Shown here: positions 42,852 to 52,979 of the stretch, piece by piece
Layout: each line of letters begins with the position of its first letter
Numbering within the stretch: position 1 is the stretch's first letter
From: Pseudooceanicola aestuarii
Lineage (GTDB): Bacteria > Pseudomonadota > Alphaproteobacteria > Rhodobacterales > Rhodobacteraceae
Reading direction: 5' to 3'
DNA: 64,000 nucleotides
NCBI RefSeq assembly: GCF_010614805.1
Contig: NZ_JAAFZC010000001.1
Span: forward strand, 2,272,001-2,336,000
The notes under the pieces: model-generated
Told to the model about the DNA's origin: nothing
What the model saw: only the letters and a program-made list of their open reading frames with translations
Databases searched by the model: none
Position numbers and translations under genes: made by a program

Positions 42852-44624
42852 ATGAAACAACGGTTTCTGAAATCCACGACGGCGATCGCCCTTGCGGTTG
42901 CGGTTGCAATGCCCGCTCCGATCCTGGCGCAGGACGACGATCTGGCCAACCGGATCGAGGAATTGCGCATCCAGTTGCAGCAGATGGAGTCGAGCGAGAC
43001 CGGAGTAGACAGTGACCGGATCACCTCGGCCGACAGCATGGGCGAAGCGCTGAGATCCCAGATCGACGAGCTGGAGGCGGAGTTGGCCCGCCAGCAGGAA
43101 GCCGAAGCGCAAGCCGCAGCGGAGGCCGAGGCGACTGAGCAACCTGCCGAGGATGCCCCGGCCGAGGAAACCGCCGAACAGCCTGCGGAGGATGCCCCGG
43201 CCGAAGAAACCACCGAACAACCTGCGGAGGACGCCCCGGCCGAAGAAACCACCGAACAACCTGCGGAGGACGTTCCCGCTGAGGAAACCACCGAACAACC
43301 TGCGGAGGATGCCCCGGCCGAGGAGACCGCCGAGCAGCCTGCGGAGGACGTCCCGGCCGAGGAGACCGCCGAACAGCCTGCCGAGGATGCCCCGGCCGAG
43401 GAGACCGCCGAACAGCCTGCCGAGGATGCCCCGGCCGAGGAGACTGCCGAGCAACCCGCCGAGGACGCCCCGGCCGAAGAAACCGCCGAACAGCCTGCGG
43501 AGGAAGACTCCGCCCAGGACGAGGTCGTCCAGCAGGACAGCGAAGCCCAGGCCCAGGCCGAAGCCGAAGCCGCCCAGCAGGCAACCGAAAGCATGGCCGC
43601 GCAGGGCGGCGACGCCGCCGAAGTCCGTGAAGAGCAGGTGACCGAGGAAACCGCCCGCTCTGCCGAGGAGGATTTCGACACTTCCGTCAGCGGCGAGGCC
43701 AATGCCGAGGCGCAGGCCGATACCAATGACGAGGACCGGGGCCTGTCCACGGCGGGCAAGGCCGCTCTGCTGGGGCTGGGCGCACTGGCCGTGGGTCAGG
43801 TGCTGAAATCGGGCGAAAAGGTCGTGACCAATTCCGGTGACCGCGTCGTGGTCGAGGAAAACGGCCGCTACCGCGTGCTGAAGGATGACGACGCCCTGCT
43901 GCGCCGTCCCGGCTCGGACGTGAAGACCTATGCCTTTGACGACGGCTCCACCCGGACCGTGGTGACGCGCGAGAATGGCGCACAGGTCGAAACCATCCGC
44001 TCTGCCGATGGGCGCGTGCTGCGCCGGACCCGTATCCTGCCCGACGGGCGGGAGGTCGTATTGTTCGACGATACCCGCCAGGTCGCCGATGTGGATGTGA
44101 ACGAGCTGCCCCAGGTTCGCGAAAGCGACGGGGTCGATATGGCCCGCGCCGACGAGACCTCCCTGCGCCGCGCGCTGGAGGCCGAACTGGCCCGTGACGT
44201 GAACCGGACGTTCTCCCTGTCGCAGGTGCGCAATATCGACAGCGTGCGCGCCTTGGTTCCGGAAATCGAAGTGGACACCATCAATTTCGACACCGGCTCC
44301 GCCGCGATCCGCCCCGAAGAGGCGGAGGAACTGGCAGAGCTGGGTACCCTGATGCGCGACCTGATCGACCGCAACCCGCAGGAGGTGTTCCTGATCGAAG
44401 GCCATACCGACGCCGTGGGCAACGCGGGCTACAACCTCGCGCTCTCCGACCGGCGGGCGGAAACCGTGGCGCTGGCGCTGACGCAATATTTCGACGTGCC
44501 GCCGGAAAACATGGTGGTGCAGGGCTATGGCGAAAGTGATCTGAAGATCCGCACCAGCGATGCCAATCGCGAAAACCGCCGCGCCGCCGTGCGCCGCATC
44601 ACCCAGTTGCTGACCGAAAGCTGA
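42852..44624 (+). CDS. OmpA-family outer-membrane/peptidoglycan-linking protein with repeat-rich linker
   Basis: A 590-residue secreted protein. The signal peptide is MKQRFLKSTTAIALAVAVAM... cleaved near ILA. A helical, coiled-coil-like region (residues ~30-95) leads into the repeat tract (residues 96-218, nine copies of EQPAEDAPAEETA or variants), then a Gln/Ala/Glu segment, a membrane-like or buried stretch (GKAALLGLGALAVGQVL), and a C-terminal OmpA domain (INFDTGSAAIRPEEAEELAE, IEGHTDAVGNAGYNLALSDRRAE) that binds peptidoglycan. No beta-barrel strands are evident, so it may be a periplasmic OmpA-like linker. The ATG follows AAAAAGGAG. Confidence 0.85.
   Translation: MKQRFLKSTTAIALAVAVAMPAPILAQDDDLANRIEELRIQLQQMESSETGVDSDRITSADSMGEALRSQIDELEAELARQQEAEAQAAAEAEATEQPAEDAPAEETAEQPAEDAPAEETTEQPAEDAPAEETTEQPAEDVPAEETTEQPAEDAPAEETAEQPAEDVPAEETAEQPAEDAPAEETAEQPAEDAPAEETAEQPAEDAPAEETAEQPAEEDSAQDEVVQQDSEAQAQAEAEAAQQATESMAAQGGDAAEVREEQVTEETARSAEEDFDTSVSGEANAEAQADTNDEDRGLSTAGKAALLGLGALAVGQVLKSGEKVVTNSGDRVVVEENGRYRVLKDDDALLRRPGSDVKTYAFDDGSTRTVVTRENGAQVETIRSADGRVLRRTRILPDGREVVLFDDTRQVADVDVNELPQVRESDGVDMARADETSLRRALEAELARDVNRTFSLSQVRNIDSVRALVPEIEVDTINFDTGSAAIRPEEAEELAELGTLMRDLIDRNPQEVFLIEGHTDAVGNAGYNLALSDRRAETVALALTQYFDVPPENMVVQGYGESDLKIRTSDANRENRRAAVRRITQLLTES
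43137..43505 (+). repeat. 39-bp tandem repeats within the OmpA-family gene
   Basis: Nine full 39-bp units encode EQPAEDAPAEETA with the variants A/V and A/T, followed by a partial unit ending at EQPAEE. The units differ at a few synonymous positions and keep the reading frame, so length can change by whole 13-residue steps. Confidence 0.95.
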
Positions 44625-44671
44625 CCGGCCCGACCCCGCGCCGCCCGGCCCGGCCTGTGCGGGTTCAGACC

Positions 44672-44710
44672 ATGATAAGGGGCCGTCCCACTGGGGGCGG
44701 CCCTTGTCAT
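44672..44710 (+). terminator. Hairpin terminator after the OmpA-family gene
   Basis: ATGATAAGGGGCCG pairs with CGGCCCTTGTCAT with one bulge and a G-U pair, with the loop around TCCCACTGGGGG. No long T-run follows, so termination may be factor-aided. It lies 48 bases past the stop. Confidence 0.6.
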
Positions 44711-44865
44711 GTTCGCCCCTCTGGCCCGCCTTCCTGCCCGCTCCCTTGACCTGCACTGGCCGGGCCAGGGCGCGGCGAGAGCGCCTCAAATTGGCGGTTG
44801 CGCCGCCCGAAGCCATGCCTAAGCTGCCCCAACCACATGCCCCGTCAGACCGAAAGGAGCCCCTC

Positions 44866-45846
44866 ATGGACCGTTTCGATACTGCGCCCGAACAGGCGCT
44901 GGCGTGGTTTCGCGCTGGCCAGGGGGCCGCGTTGGCCACGGTGGTGGACACCTGGGGCAGTGCCCCGCGCCGCGCCGGCAGCACGCTTGCGGTCAGCGCC
45001 GAAGGGGAGATGACCGGTTCCGTTTCCGGGGGCTGCGTAGAAGGCGCCGTGGTGATGGAGGCGCTGGAGGCGATGGAAACCGGGGAGACCCGGCTGCTCA
45101 GCTACGGGGTGTCGGACGACGATGCCTTTGCCGTCGGGCTGGCCTGCGGCGGCACGATCCGGGTGCTGGTGCAGCCGGTGGGCGCTGCCCCCTCCGGCCT
45201 GACGGAGGCCACGCTGGCCGATCTTTGTGCCGCGCGCGGTGCCCGCCGCGCCGTGGCGTTGGTCACCGATCTGGAAGATCACAGCAGCCGCGTGGCCACG
45301 CCCGACGCCCATGCCGACCGGTTTCGCATGGACCGCTCCGGGGTGGAGGAGGACGGCCGCAGCTTCGTCGCCATCCATAACCCGCCGCTGCGGTTGCTGT
45401 GTGTCGGCGCGGTACATATCGCGCAGGCGCTGCTGCCGATGGCACGCATCGCCGGGTTCGACCCGGTGGTGATCGACCCGCGCCCGGCCTTCGCCAGCCC
45501 GGCGCGGTTTCCCGGCGAGCGTCTGCTGGACGATTGGCCCGACGCTGCGATCAAGGCCGAGGCGCCGGACGCCCGCACGGCGGTGGTGCTGCTGACCCAT
45601 GACCCGAAACTGGACGATCCCGCGCTGCTGGCCGCGCTGGAAACGGATGTGTTCTACATCGGTGCGCTCGGCTCGACCCGCACCCATGCCAAGCGGACAG
45701 CCCGCCTGGCGGAGGCCGGGATCCCGCCGGAGCAGATCGGACGCATCCACGCGCCCATCGGTCTGGACCTCGGCGCGGCCACCCCGGCAGAGATCGCGAC
45801 CGCCACGCTGGCGGAACTCATCCGTGTGTTGCGGCGCGGCGCATGA
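44866..45846 (+). CDS. xdhC: XdhC-family molybdenum cofactor insertion/maturation protein
   Basis: A 326-residue XdhC/CoxI-family protein, which delivers sulfurated molybdenum cofactor to xanthine dehydrogenase-type enzymes. The N-terminal XdhC domain has GSAPRRAGSTLAV and GSVSGGCVEGAVV (with the conserved cysteine); the C-terminal Rossmann-like half has LLCVGAVHIAQALLPMA and GALGSTRTHAKRTARL. The ATG follows AAAGGAG and the protein begins at its normal family length. It overlaps the next gene by 4 bases. No xanthine dehydrogenase gene is in the window. Confidence 0.88.
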   Translation: MDRFDTAPEQALAWFRAGQGAALATVVDTWGSAPRRAGSTLAVSAEGEMTGSVSGGCVEGAVVMEALEAMETGETRLLSYGVSDDDAFAVGLACGGTIRVLVQPVGAAPSGLTEATLADLCAARGARRAVALVTDLEDHSSRVATPDAHADRFRMDRSGVEEDGRSFVAIHNPPLRLLCVGAVHIAQALLPMARIAGFDPVVIDPRPAFASPARFPGERLLDDWPDAAIKAEAPDARTAVVLLTHDPKLDDPALLAALETDVFYIGALGSTRTHAKRTARLAEAGIPPEQIGRIHAPIGLDLGAATPAEIATATLAELIRVLRRGA

Positions 45847-46841
45847 TCTTCGGTCCCGTACCGCTGGATCAGGCGCAGGGTGCCATCCTGGCCCATTCCA
45901 TCGCCTTGCCCCAGGGGCGCCTGCGCAAGGGGCAGCGGCTGGACGCGGCGGCTCTGCGCGCGCTGGGGGAGGCCGGGTTCGATCAGGTCACGGCGGCGCG
46001 CCTTGCCCCCGATGATGTCGCCGAAGACGCTGCCGCCACGCGCCTGGCCGCCGCCCTGGCCCCCGACCCGGAGGCGCTGGGTCTGCGGTTGGGCAGCGCG
46101 GCCACGGGGCGGGTCAATGTCACGGCCGCCGGGGCGGGGGTGATGCGGATCGACCCCGCGATCGTGGCGGCGGTGAATGGGGTGCACCCGATGATCACCC
46201 TGGCCACCCTGCCGGAATGGCAGCGGGTCATCGCCGGGACCATGGCCGCGACGATCAAGATCATCTCCTATGCCGTACCGGGCGCCGCGCTGGACCGCGC
46301 CTGCGCCGTGGCGGCGGGCGGGGCGCTGCGGCTTTGCCCCCCGGTGATCGCCCGCGCCGCCTACGTGGAGACGTTGGTCGAGGGGCAGGATACCCTGTCA
46401 ACCAAGGGAGAGGCCGCGATCCGCACTCGGCTGGACCGGCTGGGCGTCGCCATGACCACGCCGCAGCGCATCCGCCACCGCCGCGCCGACCTGGCCCGCG
46501 CCATCGCCGAAGCGGAGGGGGAGGCGGTGCTGATTCTGACCGGCTCTGCGACTTCCGATCCCGATGACCTGGCCCCGGCCGCCCTGCGCGACGCGGGCGG
46601 CGAGGTGATCCATTTCGGAATGCCTGTCGATCCGGGGAACCTGCTGTTCTTTGGCAGCCATGCCGGGCGCCCCGTGATCGGATTGCCGGGCTGCGCCCGG
46701 TCGCCTGCGCTGAACGGCGCGGACTGGGTGTTGGAACGGCTGCTGTGCGGGGTTCCCGTCACTCCGCAGGGCATCGCCGCGATGGGCGTCGGCGGCCTGC
46801 TCAAGGAAATCCCGACCCGCCCCCGCCCCCGCGAAGGGTAG
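45843..46841 (+). CDS. Molybdopterin-binding (MoeA/MogA-like) protein, stand-alone
   Basis: A 332-residue protein of the molybdopterin-binding family found with XdhC. The binding domain (LILTGSATSDPDDLAPAAL and GRPVIGLPGCARSPALNG) matches the MoeA/MogA-like fold. It ends with GVGGLLKEIPTRPRPREG, close to the point where related proteins carry a cytidylyl- or nucleotidyl-transferase (MocA-like) domain; here the chain stops. So the transferase is absent or encoded elsewhere. It follows xdhC in an operon. Confidence 0.78.
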   Translation: MIFGPVPLDQAQGAILAHSIALPQGRLRKGQRLDAAALRALGEAGFDQVTAARLAPDDVAEDAAATRLAAALAPDPEALGLRLGSAATGRVNVTAAGAGVMRIDPAIVAAVNGVHPMITLATLPEWQRVIAGTMAATIKIISYAVPGAALDRACAVAAGGALRLCPPVIARAAYVETLVEGQDTLSTKGEAAIRTRLDRLGVAMTTPQRIRHRRADLARAIAEAEGEAVLILTGSATSDPDDLAPAALRDAGGEVIHFGMPVDPGNLLFFGSHAGRPVIGLPGCARSPALNGADWVLERLLCGVPVTPQGIAAMGVGGLLKEIPTRPRPREG

Positions 46842-46972
46842 CCGCGCAGCCGGTTGCCGACGCTGCTGAATATGGGTGATTGCTCTGGGCTCTGGTTTTG
46901 CGGTCCGCGCCTGTCGCGATGGTCCGCACCCCGCCCCGTGTCCCGCGGCCATAGCGCCACCCGAAAACGCCA

Positions 46973-47002
46973 GACGCCCCCGGCCAGAGGCGCAGGGGCG
47001 TC
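46973..47002 (-). terminator. Terminator hairpin downstream of infC
   Basis: A perfect 8-bp stem, GACGCCCC (46973-46980) with GGGGCGTC (46995-47002), lies in the 204-base gap between the molybdopterin-binding gene and infC. On the reverse strand the following sequence carries a TTTT run a few bases away (TGGCGTTTTCGG), so it best fits the end of the infC transcript. Confidence 0.6.
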
Positions 47003-47045
47003 AACAACTTGCTCCGGTGCGTCCCGGACGGTGCCGGGCGTCGGA

Positions 47046-47591
47046 TCAGCGGCTGATCGGGCCGACCATCATGATCATCTGACGGCCTTCCATCTTGGGC
47101 ATGTTCTCGACCTTGCCCAGATCCTTGACGTCCGCTGCGACGCGTTCCAGCAATTCCTTGCCCAGGTTCTGGTGCGCCATTTCGCGGCCACGGAACCGCA
47201 TGGTGACTTTTACCTTGTCGCCGTTTTCCAGGAACTTGATCACGTTGCGCATCTTCACGTCGTAATCGTGGGTATCGGTGTTGGGGCGGAACTTCACCTC
47301 CTTCACCTCGATCACTTTCTGCTTCTTGCGCGCTTCGGATTCCCGCTTCTGCTGTTCATATTTGAACTTGCCGAAATCCATGATCTTGCAGACCGGCGGA
47401 TTGGCGTTCGGCGAGATTTCGACAAGGTCAAGCCCCGCCTCTTCTGCCAGGGCCATGCCACGGGTCGGAGTGACGACTCCGACATTTTCGCCGTCCGCCC
47501 CGATGAGGCGGATTTCATTTGCACGAATTCGGTCGTTGACGCGCGGTCCGGTGTCACGGGTGGGCGGCGCGTTGTGAGGTCTGCGAGCTAT
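47046..47591 (-). CDS. infC: Translation initiation factor IF-3, probable AUA start codon
   Basis: A 181-residue IF-3, which guards start-codon choice on the 30S subunit. The N-terminal domain carries [14 protein letters not shown] and [15 protein letters not shown], the linker is [15 protein letters not shown], and the C-terminal domain ends [13 protein letters not shown]. The first in-frame ATG is at residue 46 (47456) and would delete most of the N-terminal domain. Upstream of it there is no in-frame ATG, GTG or TTG. An ATA codon at 47591 lies 8 bases after AAAGGA and gives the family N-terminus (ARRPHNAPP). E. coli infC uses AUU for autoregulation, so AUA is a coherent parallel. It follows fpr on the same strand. 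Confidence 0.88.
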   Translation of the reverse strand: MARRPHNAPPTRDTGPRVNDRIRANEIRLIGADGENVGVVTPTRGMALAEEAGLDLVEISPNANPPVCKIMDFGKFKYEQQKRESEARKKQKVIEVKEVKFRPNTDTHDYDVKMRNVIKFLENGDKVKVTMRFRGREMAHQNLGKELLERVAADVKDLGKVENMPKMEGRQMIMMVGPISR

Positions 47592-47746
47592 CTTTTTCGT
47601 CCTTTGATCGTTATCCGGTGTGAGGCGGGAAGGTAGCCACCAAGGCCCCGCCTTTCAACCCGCAATCGAGCCAAAAGCGGGGGATCGGCCCTGAGAGCCG
47701 CGCTTTTTTACCGTGACGGGCGCGGGATCGGCGCCCGTCGGGCCAT

Positions 47747-48616
47747 TCAGTCGACAAAGGCCTTTTCGACCACGTATTCGGCCGGGTCGGAATTCGCGCC
47801 TTCGCGCAGGCCATACCCTTCCAGCAATTCCTTGATCTCGATGTTGAAGGCCAGATTGCCGCAGACCATGGCGCGGTCGGTGCCCGGTTCGATCGGGGCG
47901 ATGCCCAGATCGGCATAGACTTCGCCGGATCGCATCAGGTCGGTGATCCGGCCCATCTTCGCGCTCTCCTCCCGGGTGGTGGTGGGGTAGTAACGCAGCT
48001 TGCCCAGGTTCTCGCGGCCGATCAGCTCTTCCAGCAGGTCGTCGTTGCGGATCGTCTCGATCAGCTCCGCGCCATAGGCGAGTTCCCCGACTTCCCGGCA
48101 GGTATGGGTCAGGATGACTTCTTCGTAATCCTCGAAGGTCTGGGGATCGCGCAGCAGGGAGGCAAAGGGCGCGATGCCGGTGCCGGTGGCGAACAGCCAC
48201 AGACGCTTGCCCGGCAGCAGCGCGTCATGCACCAGCGTGCCCACCGGCTTGGGGCGCAGCACCAGGTCGTCACCGACCTGAATATGCTGCAAGCGCGAAG
48301 TCAGAGGCCCGTCCTGCACCTTGATCGAGTAGAATTCCAGCTCCTCGTCCCATGAGGGGGAGGCGATGGAATAGGCGCGCAGCAGCGGGCGGCCATTGTC
48401 GCCCATCAGCCCGATCATCACGAATTCACCCGAGCGGAAGCGCAGCGATTGCGGCCGCGTCACCCGGAAGGAAAACAGCCGGTCGGTCCAGTGACGCACG
48501 AAAGTCACCTTCTGCGTGTCGGGCAGTGCCTTGGGTTTGGGCGCGGCGGCGGTGGGGGTGGCGGCAGCGGGGGCGGCCGCGTCGGTCGGTTGGGTCACGG
48601 CAGGTGCCTCGTTCAT
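47747..48616 (-). CDS. fpr: Ferredoxin-NADP+ reductase
   Basis: A 289-residue flavoprotein that exchanges electrons between NADPH and ferredoxin/flavodoxin. The FAD site is RAYSIASPSWDEE, the NADP site ATGTGIAPFASLLRD, and VCGNLAFNIEIKELL is near the C-terminus. The N-terminal ~30 residues are an Ala/Pro-rich extension. It starts 55 bases after the DUF934 gene of the sulfate operon, so it probably belongs to that operon and could supply electrons to the sulfite reductase. Confidence 0.9.
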   Translation of the reverse strand: MNEAPAVTQPTDAAAPAAATPTAAAPKPKALPDTQKVTFVRHWTDRLFSFRVTRPQSLRFRSGEFVMIGLMGDNGRPLLRAYSIASPSWDEELEFYSIKVQDGPLTSRLQHIQVGDDLVLRPKPVGTLVHDALLPGKRLWLFATGTGIAPFASLLRDPQTFEDYEEVILTHTCREVGELAYGAELIETIRNDDLLEELIGRENLGKLRYYPTTTREESAKMGRITDLMRSGEVYADLGIAPIEPGTDRAMVCGNLAFNIEIKELLEGYGLREGANSDPAEYVVEKAFVD

Positions 48617-48671
48617 CTCTACCTCGGAGTCCTGAGCGGTTTAGTCGGAATTGGAGCGGATTTCCAGCGTC

Positions 48672-49091
48672 TCAGCCGGCGCTCAGCCGCGACTGATAGT
48701 CATGTGTTTGCCAGGCGGCGCGGAACACCCATTGCTCCTGCGGCTGGCGCGCCGCCAGCTCGGCAGAGATCGCGACATCGTCGAACCCCGAGCGCCGCGC
48801 CATGGCGTATTGATCGGCGATGACATGGCCGCGCGCCCGCAGGTGCCCGGCATAGCCGCGCAGGCGCAGCCGCCGCGCGATGGTAAAGCCGCGGCCATCG
48901 GCGAAGCTGGGGAAATCCACCACGATCATGTCGGCGTCCAGCGGCGCGGTGTCGGGATCGGCGTCGGAGCACAACTCCACCACCGACAGCGGTGCGCCGC
49001 CCTTGGGATCGACGGCGGCAAATCCCGCATCGGTGACGATGACATGGTCCGCCACGGCGGTTTCGGGGGTCTGGTCGGGGTGCGCAGTCAT
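48672..49091 (-). CDS. DUF934 protein of the sulfate reduction operon
   Basis: A 139-residue protein of the DUF934 family, found with cysH/cysI in proteobacteria and thought to assist sulfite reduction. Motifs include DMIVVDFPSFADGRGF and ARRLRLRGYAGHLRARG. The ATG at 49091 overlaps the cysH stop by 4 bases. Its catalytic role, if any, is unknown. Confidence 0.85.
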   Translation of the reverse strand: MTAHPDQTPETAVADHVIVTDAGFAAVDPKGGAPLSVVELCSDADPDTAPLDADMIVVDFPSFADGRGFTIARRLRLRGYAGHLRARGHVIADQYAMARRSGFDDVAISAELAARQPQEQWVFRAAWQTHDYQSRLSAG

Positions 49092-49838
49092 GCAATCGGT
49101 CCTCTCACCACGCGGCCATCGACGATATGGATGCCGCATTCTTCCTTGTTCTGTCCACGCCAGCGTCCGGCGCGGGGATCTTCGCCCGGCGCCACCGGCG
49201 AGGTGCAGGGCGCGCAACCGATGGAGGGGTAGCCGCGGGCCACCATCGGGTGACGCGGCAGGCGGTTCTCCTCCATGTAGGCGCGCACGTCCTCGGGCGC
49301 CCAATGGGCCAGGGGGTTCACCTTGATCCGGCCCGGGCCGTCGGCCTCGAAGAAATCCAGCGCGGCGCGCGATCCGCTCTGGAACCGCTTGCGTCCGGTG
49401 ATCCAGCCATCGAAGCCGGACAGCGCCTTTTGCAGGGGCCGGGTCTTGCGCAGGTCGCAGCAGGCATCGGTATCGCGCTGGTTCAAGGTGCCGTCGGGAT
49501 CTTCGGCCGCCATTGCCGCATCGCTGGCGCGGATGATGCGCACATCGCGCAGGCCCAGGCGTTCGGACAGGTCCTGCTGGTATTCCAGCGTTTCGGTGAA
49601 CAGCATCTGCGTGTCGATGAACAGCACCGGCGTGGCCGGATCGATGACCGAGACGAGGTGCAGCAGCACCACCGATTCCGCCCCGAAGGACGACACCAGC
49701 GTCAGCCGGCCGGCCTGCGGATCGCGCAGCGCGCCGTCCAGCACGGCGGTGGCGCTGTGGTGGCGATAGCGGGCGTTCAGGGCCGCGATCCGCGCCGCCT
49801 GTTCGGGCGGTGCGGGGGCAGCCACGTCAAGGGCGGCT

Positions 49839-49846
<8 letters not shown>
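49088..49846 (-). CDS. cysH: Phosphoadenylyl-/adenylyl-sulfate reductase
   Basis: A 252-residue reductase that turns activated sulfate into sulfite. TDACCDLRK and GYPSIGCAPCT supply four cysteines for a [4Fe-4S] cluster, which marks the APS-reducing type. ECGIH carries the C-terminal catalytic cysteine. LTLVSSFGAESVVLLHL is the nucleotide loop. It overlaps cysI by 8 bases and the DUF934 gene by 4, so translation is coupled along the operon. Confidence 0.93.
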
Positions 49847-51521
<1,675 letters not shown>

Positions 51522-51522
51522 G

Positions 51523-51825
51523 TCAGTGCTCCGCCTGTTTTCCGTGGAAGTAATTGGAGGGGCCGGTGCGCCGGAACTCCTCCCGGAAATGGGTAGGTTG
51601 GGGGCCGTCGGCACCCTCTGCCATGTCGGCAAGGTAGGGGCCGACGACCTGATCGGCCTGGCGTGCAGCGTCCAGCAGGCGCAGGTCGGCATGAGCTTCG
51701 TCGGTCAGGATTTCCGCCTCCGCCAGATGGCGGGTCCAGACATCGGCTGCGGTGAAATAGACCACGTCGCCCTCAAGCAGGGCGTTGGCGGTGATGACTT
51801 TGGGTGTGAACGGGCGGCGGGCCAT
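51523..51825 (-). CDS. DUF2849 small protein
   Basis: A 100-residue protein of the DUF2849 family, found between cysG and cysI in alphaproteobacteria. TPKVITANALLEGDVVYFTA is the recognisable part, with a C-terminal RRTGPSNYFHGKQ. It overlaps the cysG stop by one base. A role in sulfate assimilation is inferred only from the repeated gene order. Confidence 0.85.
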   Translation of the reverse strand: MARRPFTPKVITANALLEGDVVYFTAADVWTRHLAEAEILTDEAHADLRLLDAARQADQVVGPYLADMAEGADGPQPTHFREEFRRTGPSNYFHGKQAEH

Positions 51826-52820
51826 CAGGCGGTTTCCCTCAATTCTGCGGTGTCTTGGGCCGGAAGGCCGGGGATGATCTGGGTGTCGATGCCGGTGGCG
51901 CGACAGGCGGCCACCAGCGTCTGGGGCAGGGATGTCGCCCCGAGGTAGAGCACATGCGCGCCCCCCCGCGTCTCCCCCGCCAGCAGCGCGTGCAGCGGCG
52001 GAACCTCGGGCGTGCCGGAGAGTGACACGAACTTCGCTTCGCGGCGGGCCAGCTCCAGCACGGCGGGGGCGATCGCGGCGTCGTGTACCACCACATCGGC
52101 GGCGGCCAGCGCCTTGCGCGCTTTCAGGGTCATCAAGTCCGGATCGGGCGAGCCGGTGAAGGACAGGGTGATCCGCGCCGCGCGGGTCCAGCCGGCCAGA
52201 TGCCTGTCACGCAGATCGCGCAGCGCGTCGGGCAGGTCGGAGCCGGCGGCCAGGGCGGCGGGGCCTTCGTGGTCGAACCAGTCGGCCCAGAATTCCCGCC
52301 GGGCGCGGCCATGGGGCAGGGCCTCCGCCTCGGGGCGAAACGCCTGGGCGGCACGGGTCAGGGCAGCAGTTGCGGCGGGCAGGCGTTCTTCCAGTTCTGC
52401 CTTGATCTTGCGGGCCAGCATGGGGGCGGCGCCTTCGGTGCCGATGGCGATGGTCAGCGGCGCGCGGTCCACCATCGCAGGCGTGATGAAGGCCGAGCCG
52501 TCCAGATCATCGACGATATTGCACAGCACCCCTGCCGCCTGGGCCAGCGCGGCGGTGCGCGCATCGCGGCGCACGTCCTCGTCGGCGGCATAGACCAGCG
52601 TGGCCCCGGCCAGGGCGCCGGCATTCAGCGGTGCATCGGTCAGGGTCAGCCGGCCCTGCGTGGCCCAGTTCCGCAATTCTGCTGCCGGGTGGGCGGCATG
52701 CACGGTGACCCGGGCGCGGGTTTTCAGGATCAGCCGCAGTTTCGCGAGCGCGGCATCGCCGCCGCCCGACAGGACGACATGGGCGCGGTCCATATCCACG
52801 AAGATCGGAAAATGACGCAT
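51825..52820 (-). CDS. cysG: CysG-like siroheme synthase with shortened C-terminal methyltransferase part
   Basis: A 331-residue protein. The N-terminal ~200 residues are the precorrin-2 dehydrogenase/ferrochelatase half (VVLSGGGDAALAKLRLIL, LVYAADEDVRRD, LCNIVDDLDGSAFITPA), which finishes siroheme for CysI. The C-terminal ~115 residues only partly match the SUMT uroporphyrinogen methyltransferase: FTGSPDPDLMTLKARKAL where a GAGPGDPDLLT core is normal, and the second half of the ~240-residue fold is missing. The protein is ~130 residues shorter than a full CysG. The ATG at 52820 has GGAGGA seven bases before it, so the ATG at 52835 is not needed. A separate SUMT is expected elsewhere. Confidence 0.85.
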   Translation of the reverse strand: MRHFPIFVDMDRAHVVLSGGGDAALAKLRLILKTRARVTVHAAHPAAELRNWATQGRLTLTDAPLNAGALAGATLVYAADEDVRRDARTAALAQAAGVLCNIVDDLDGSAFITPAMVDRAPLTIAIGTEGAAPMLARKIKAELEERLPAATAALTRAAQAFRPEAEALPHGRARREFWADWFDHEGPAALAAGSDLPDALRDLRDRHLAGWTRAARITLSFTGSPDPDLMTLKARKALAAADVVVHDAAIAPAVLELARREAKFVSLSGTPEVPPLHALLAGETRGGAHVLYLGATSLPQTLVAACRATGIDTQIIPGLPAQDTAELRETA

Positions 52821-52860
52821 GCTCTGGTCCTCCATTGCGGTCCCCGGATTGAAGCGTTGA

Positions 52861-52886
52861 CTTGTCTACAAGATAGGAAATATTCC
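52861..52886. promoter_or_regulatory. Candidate Lrp-type operator between cysG and its regulator
   Basis: Two dyads lie close together: CTTGT/ACAAG (52861-52872, 2-base centre) and GGAA/TTCC (52876-52886, 3-base centre). A TTGACT hexamer at 52857 overlaps the first. The stretch is AT-rich compared with its flanks and sits in the 159-base gap between divergent cysG and the Lrp/AsnC-type gene. Confidence 0.45.
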
Positions 52887-52979
52887 CGATCTGACGCCAT
52901 GGGGGCGGGGAAATAAGAACGCAGTTCCAACGTGCCGTCCGCGATGGGGGGGCGTTCCATGACAAGGGGGAAACCGGGG

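Noticed and set aside
43137..43505. A CRISPR-like repeat array
   Set aside because: The units are contiguous with no spacers, and they encode in-frame 13-residue repeats.
42783..44984. A 733-codon reverse-strand frame with Gly/Leu/Arg repeats
   Set aside because: It is the antisense reading of the OmpA gene's 39-bp repeats, not a separate repeat protein.
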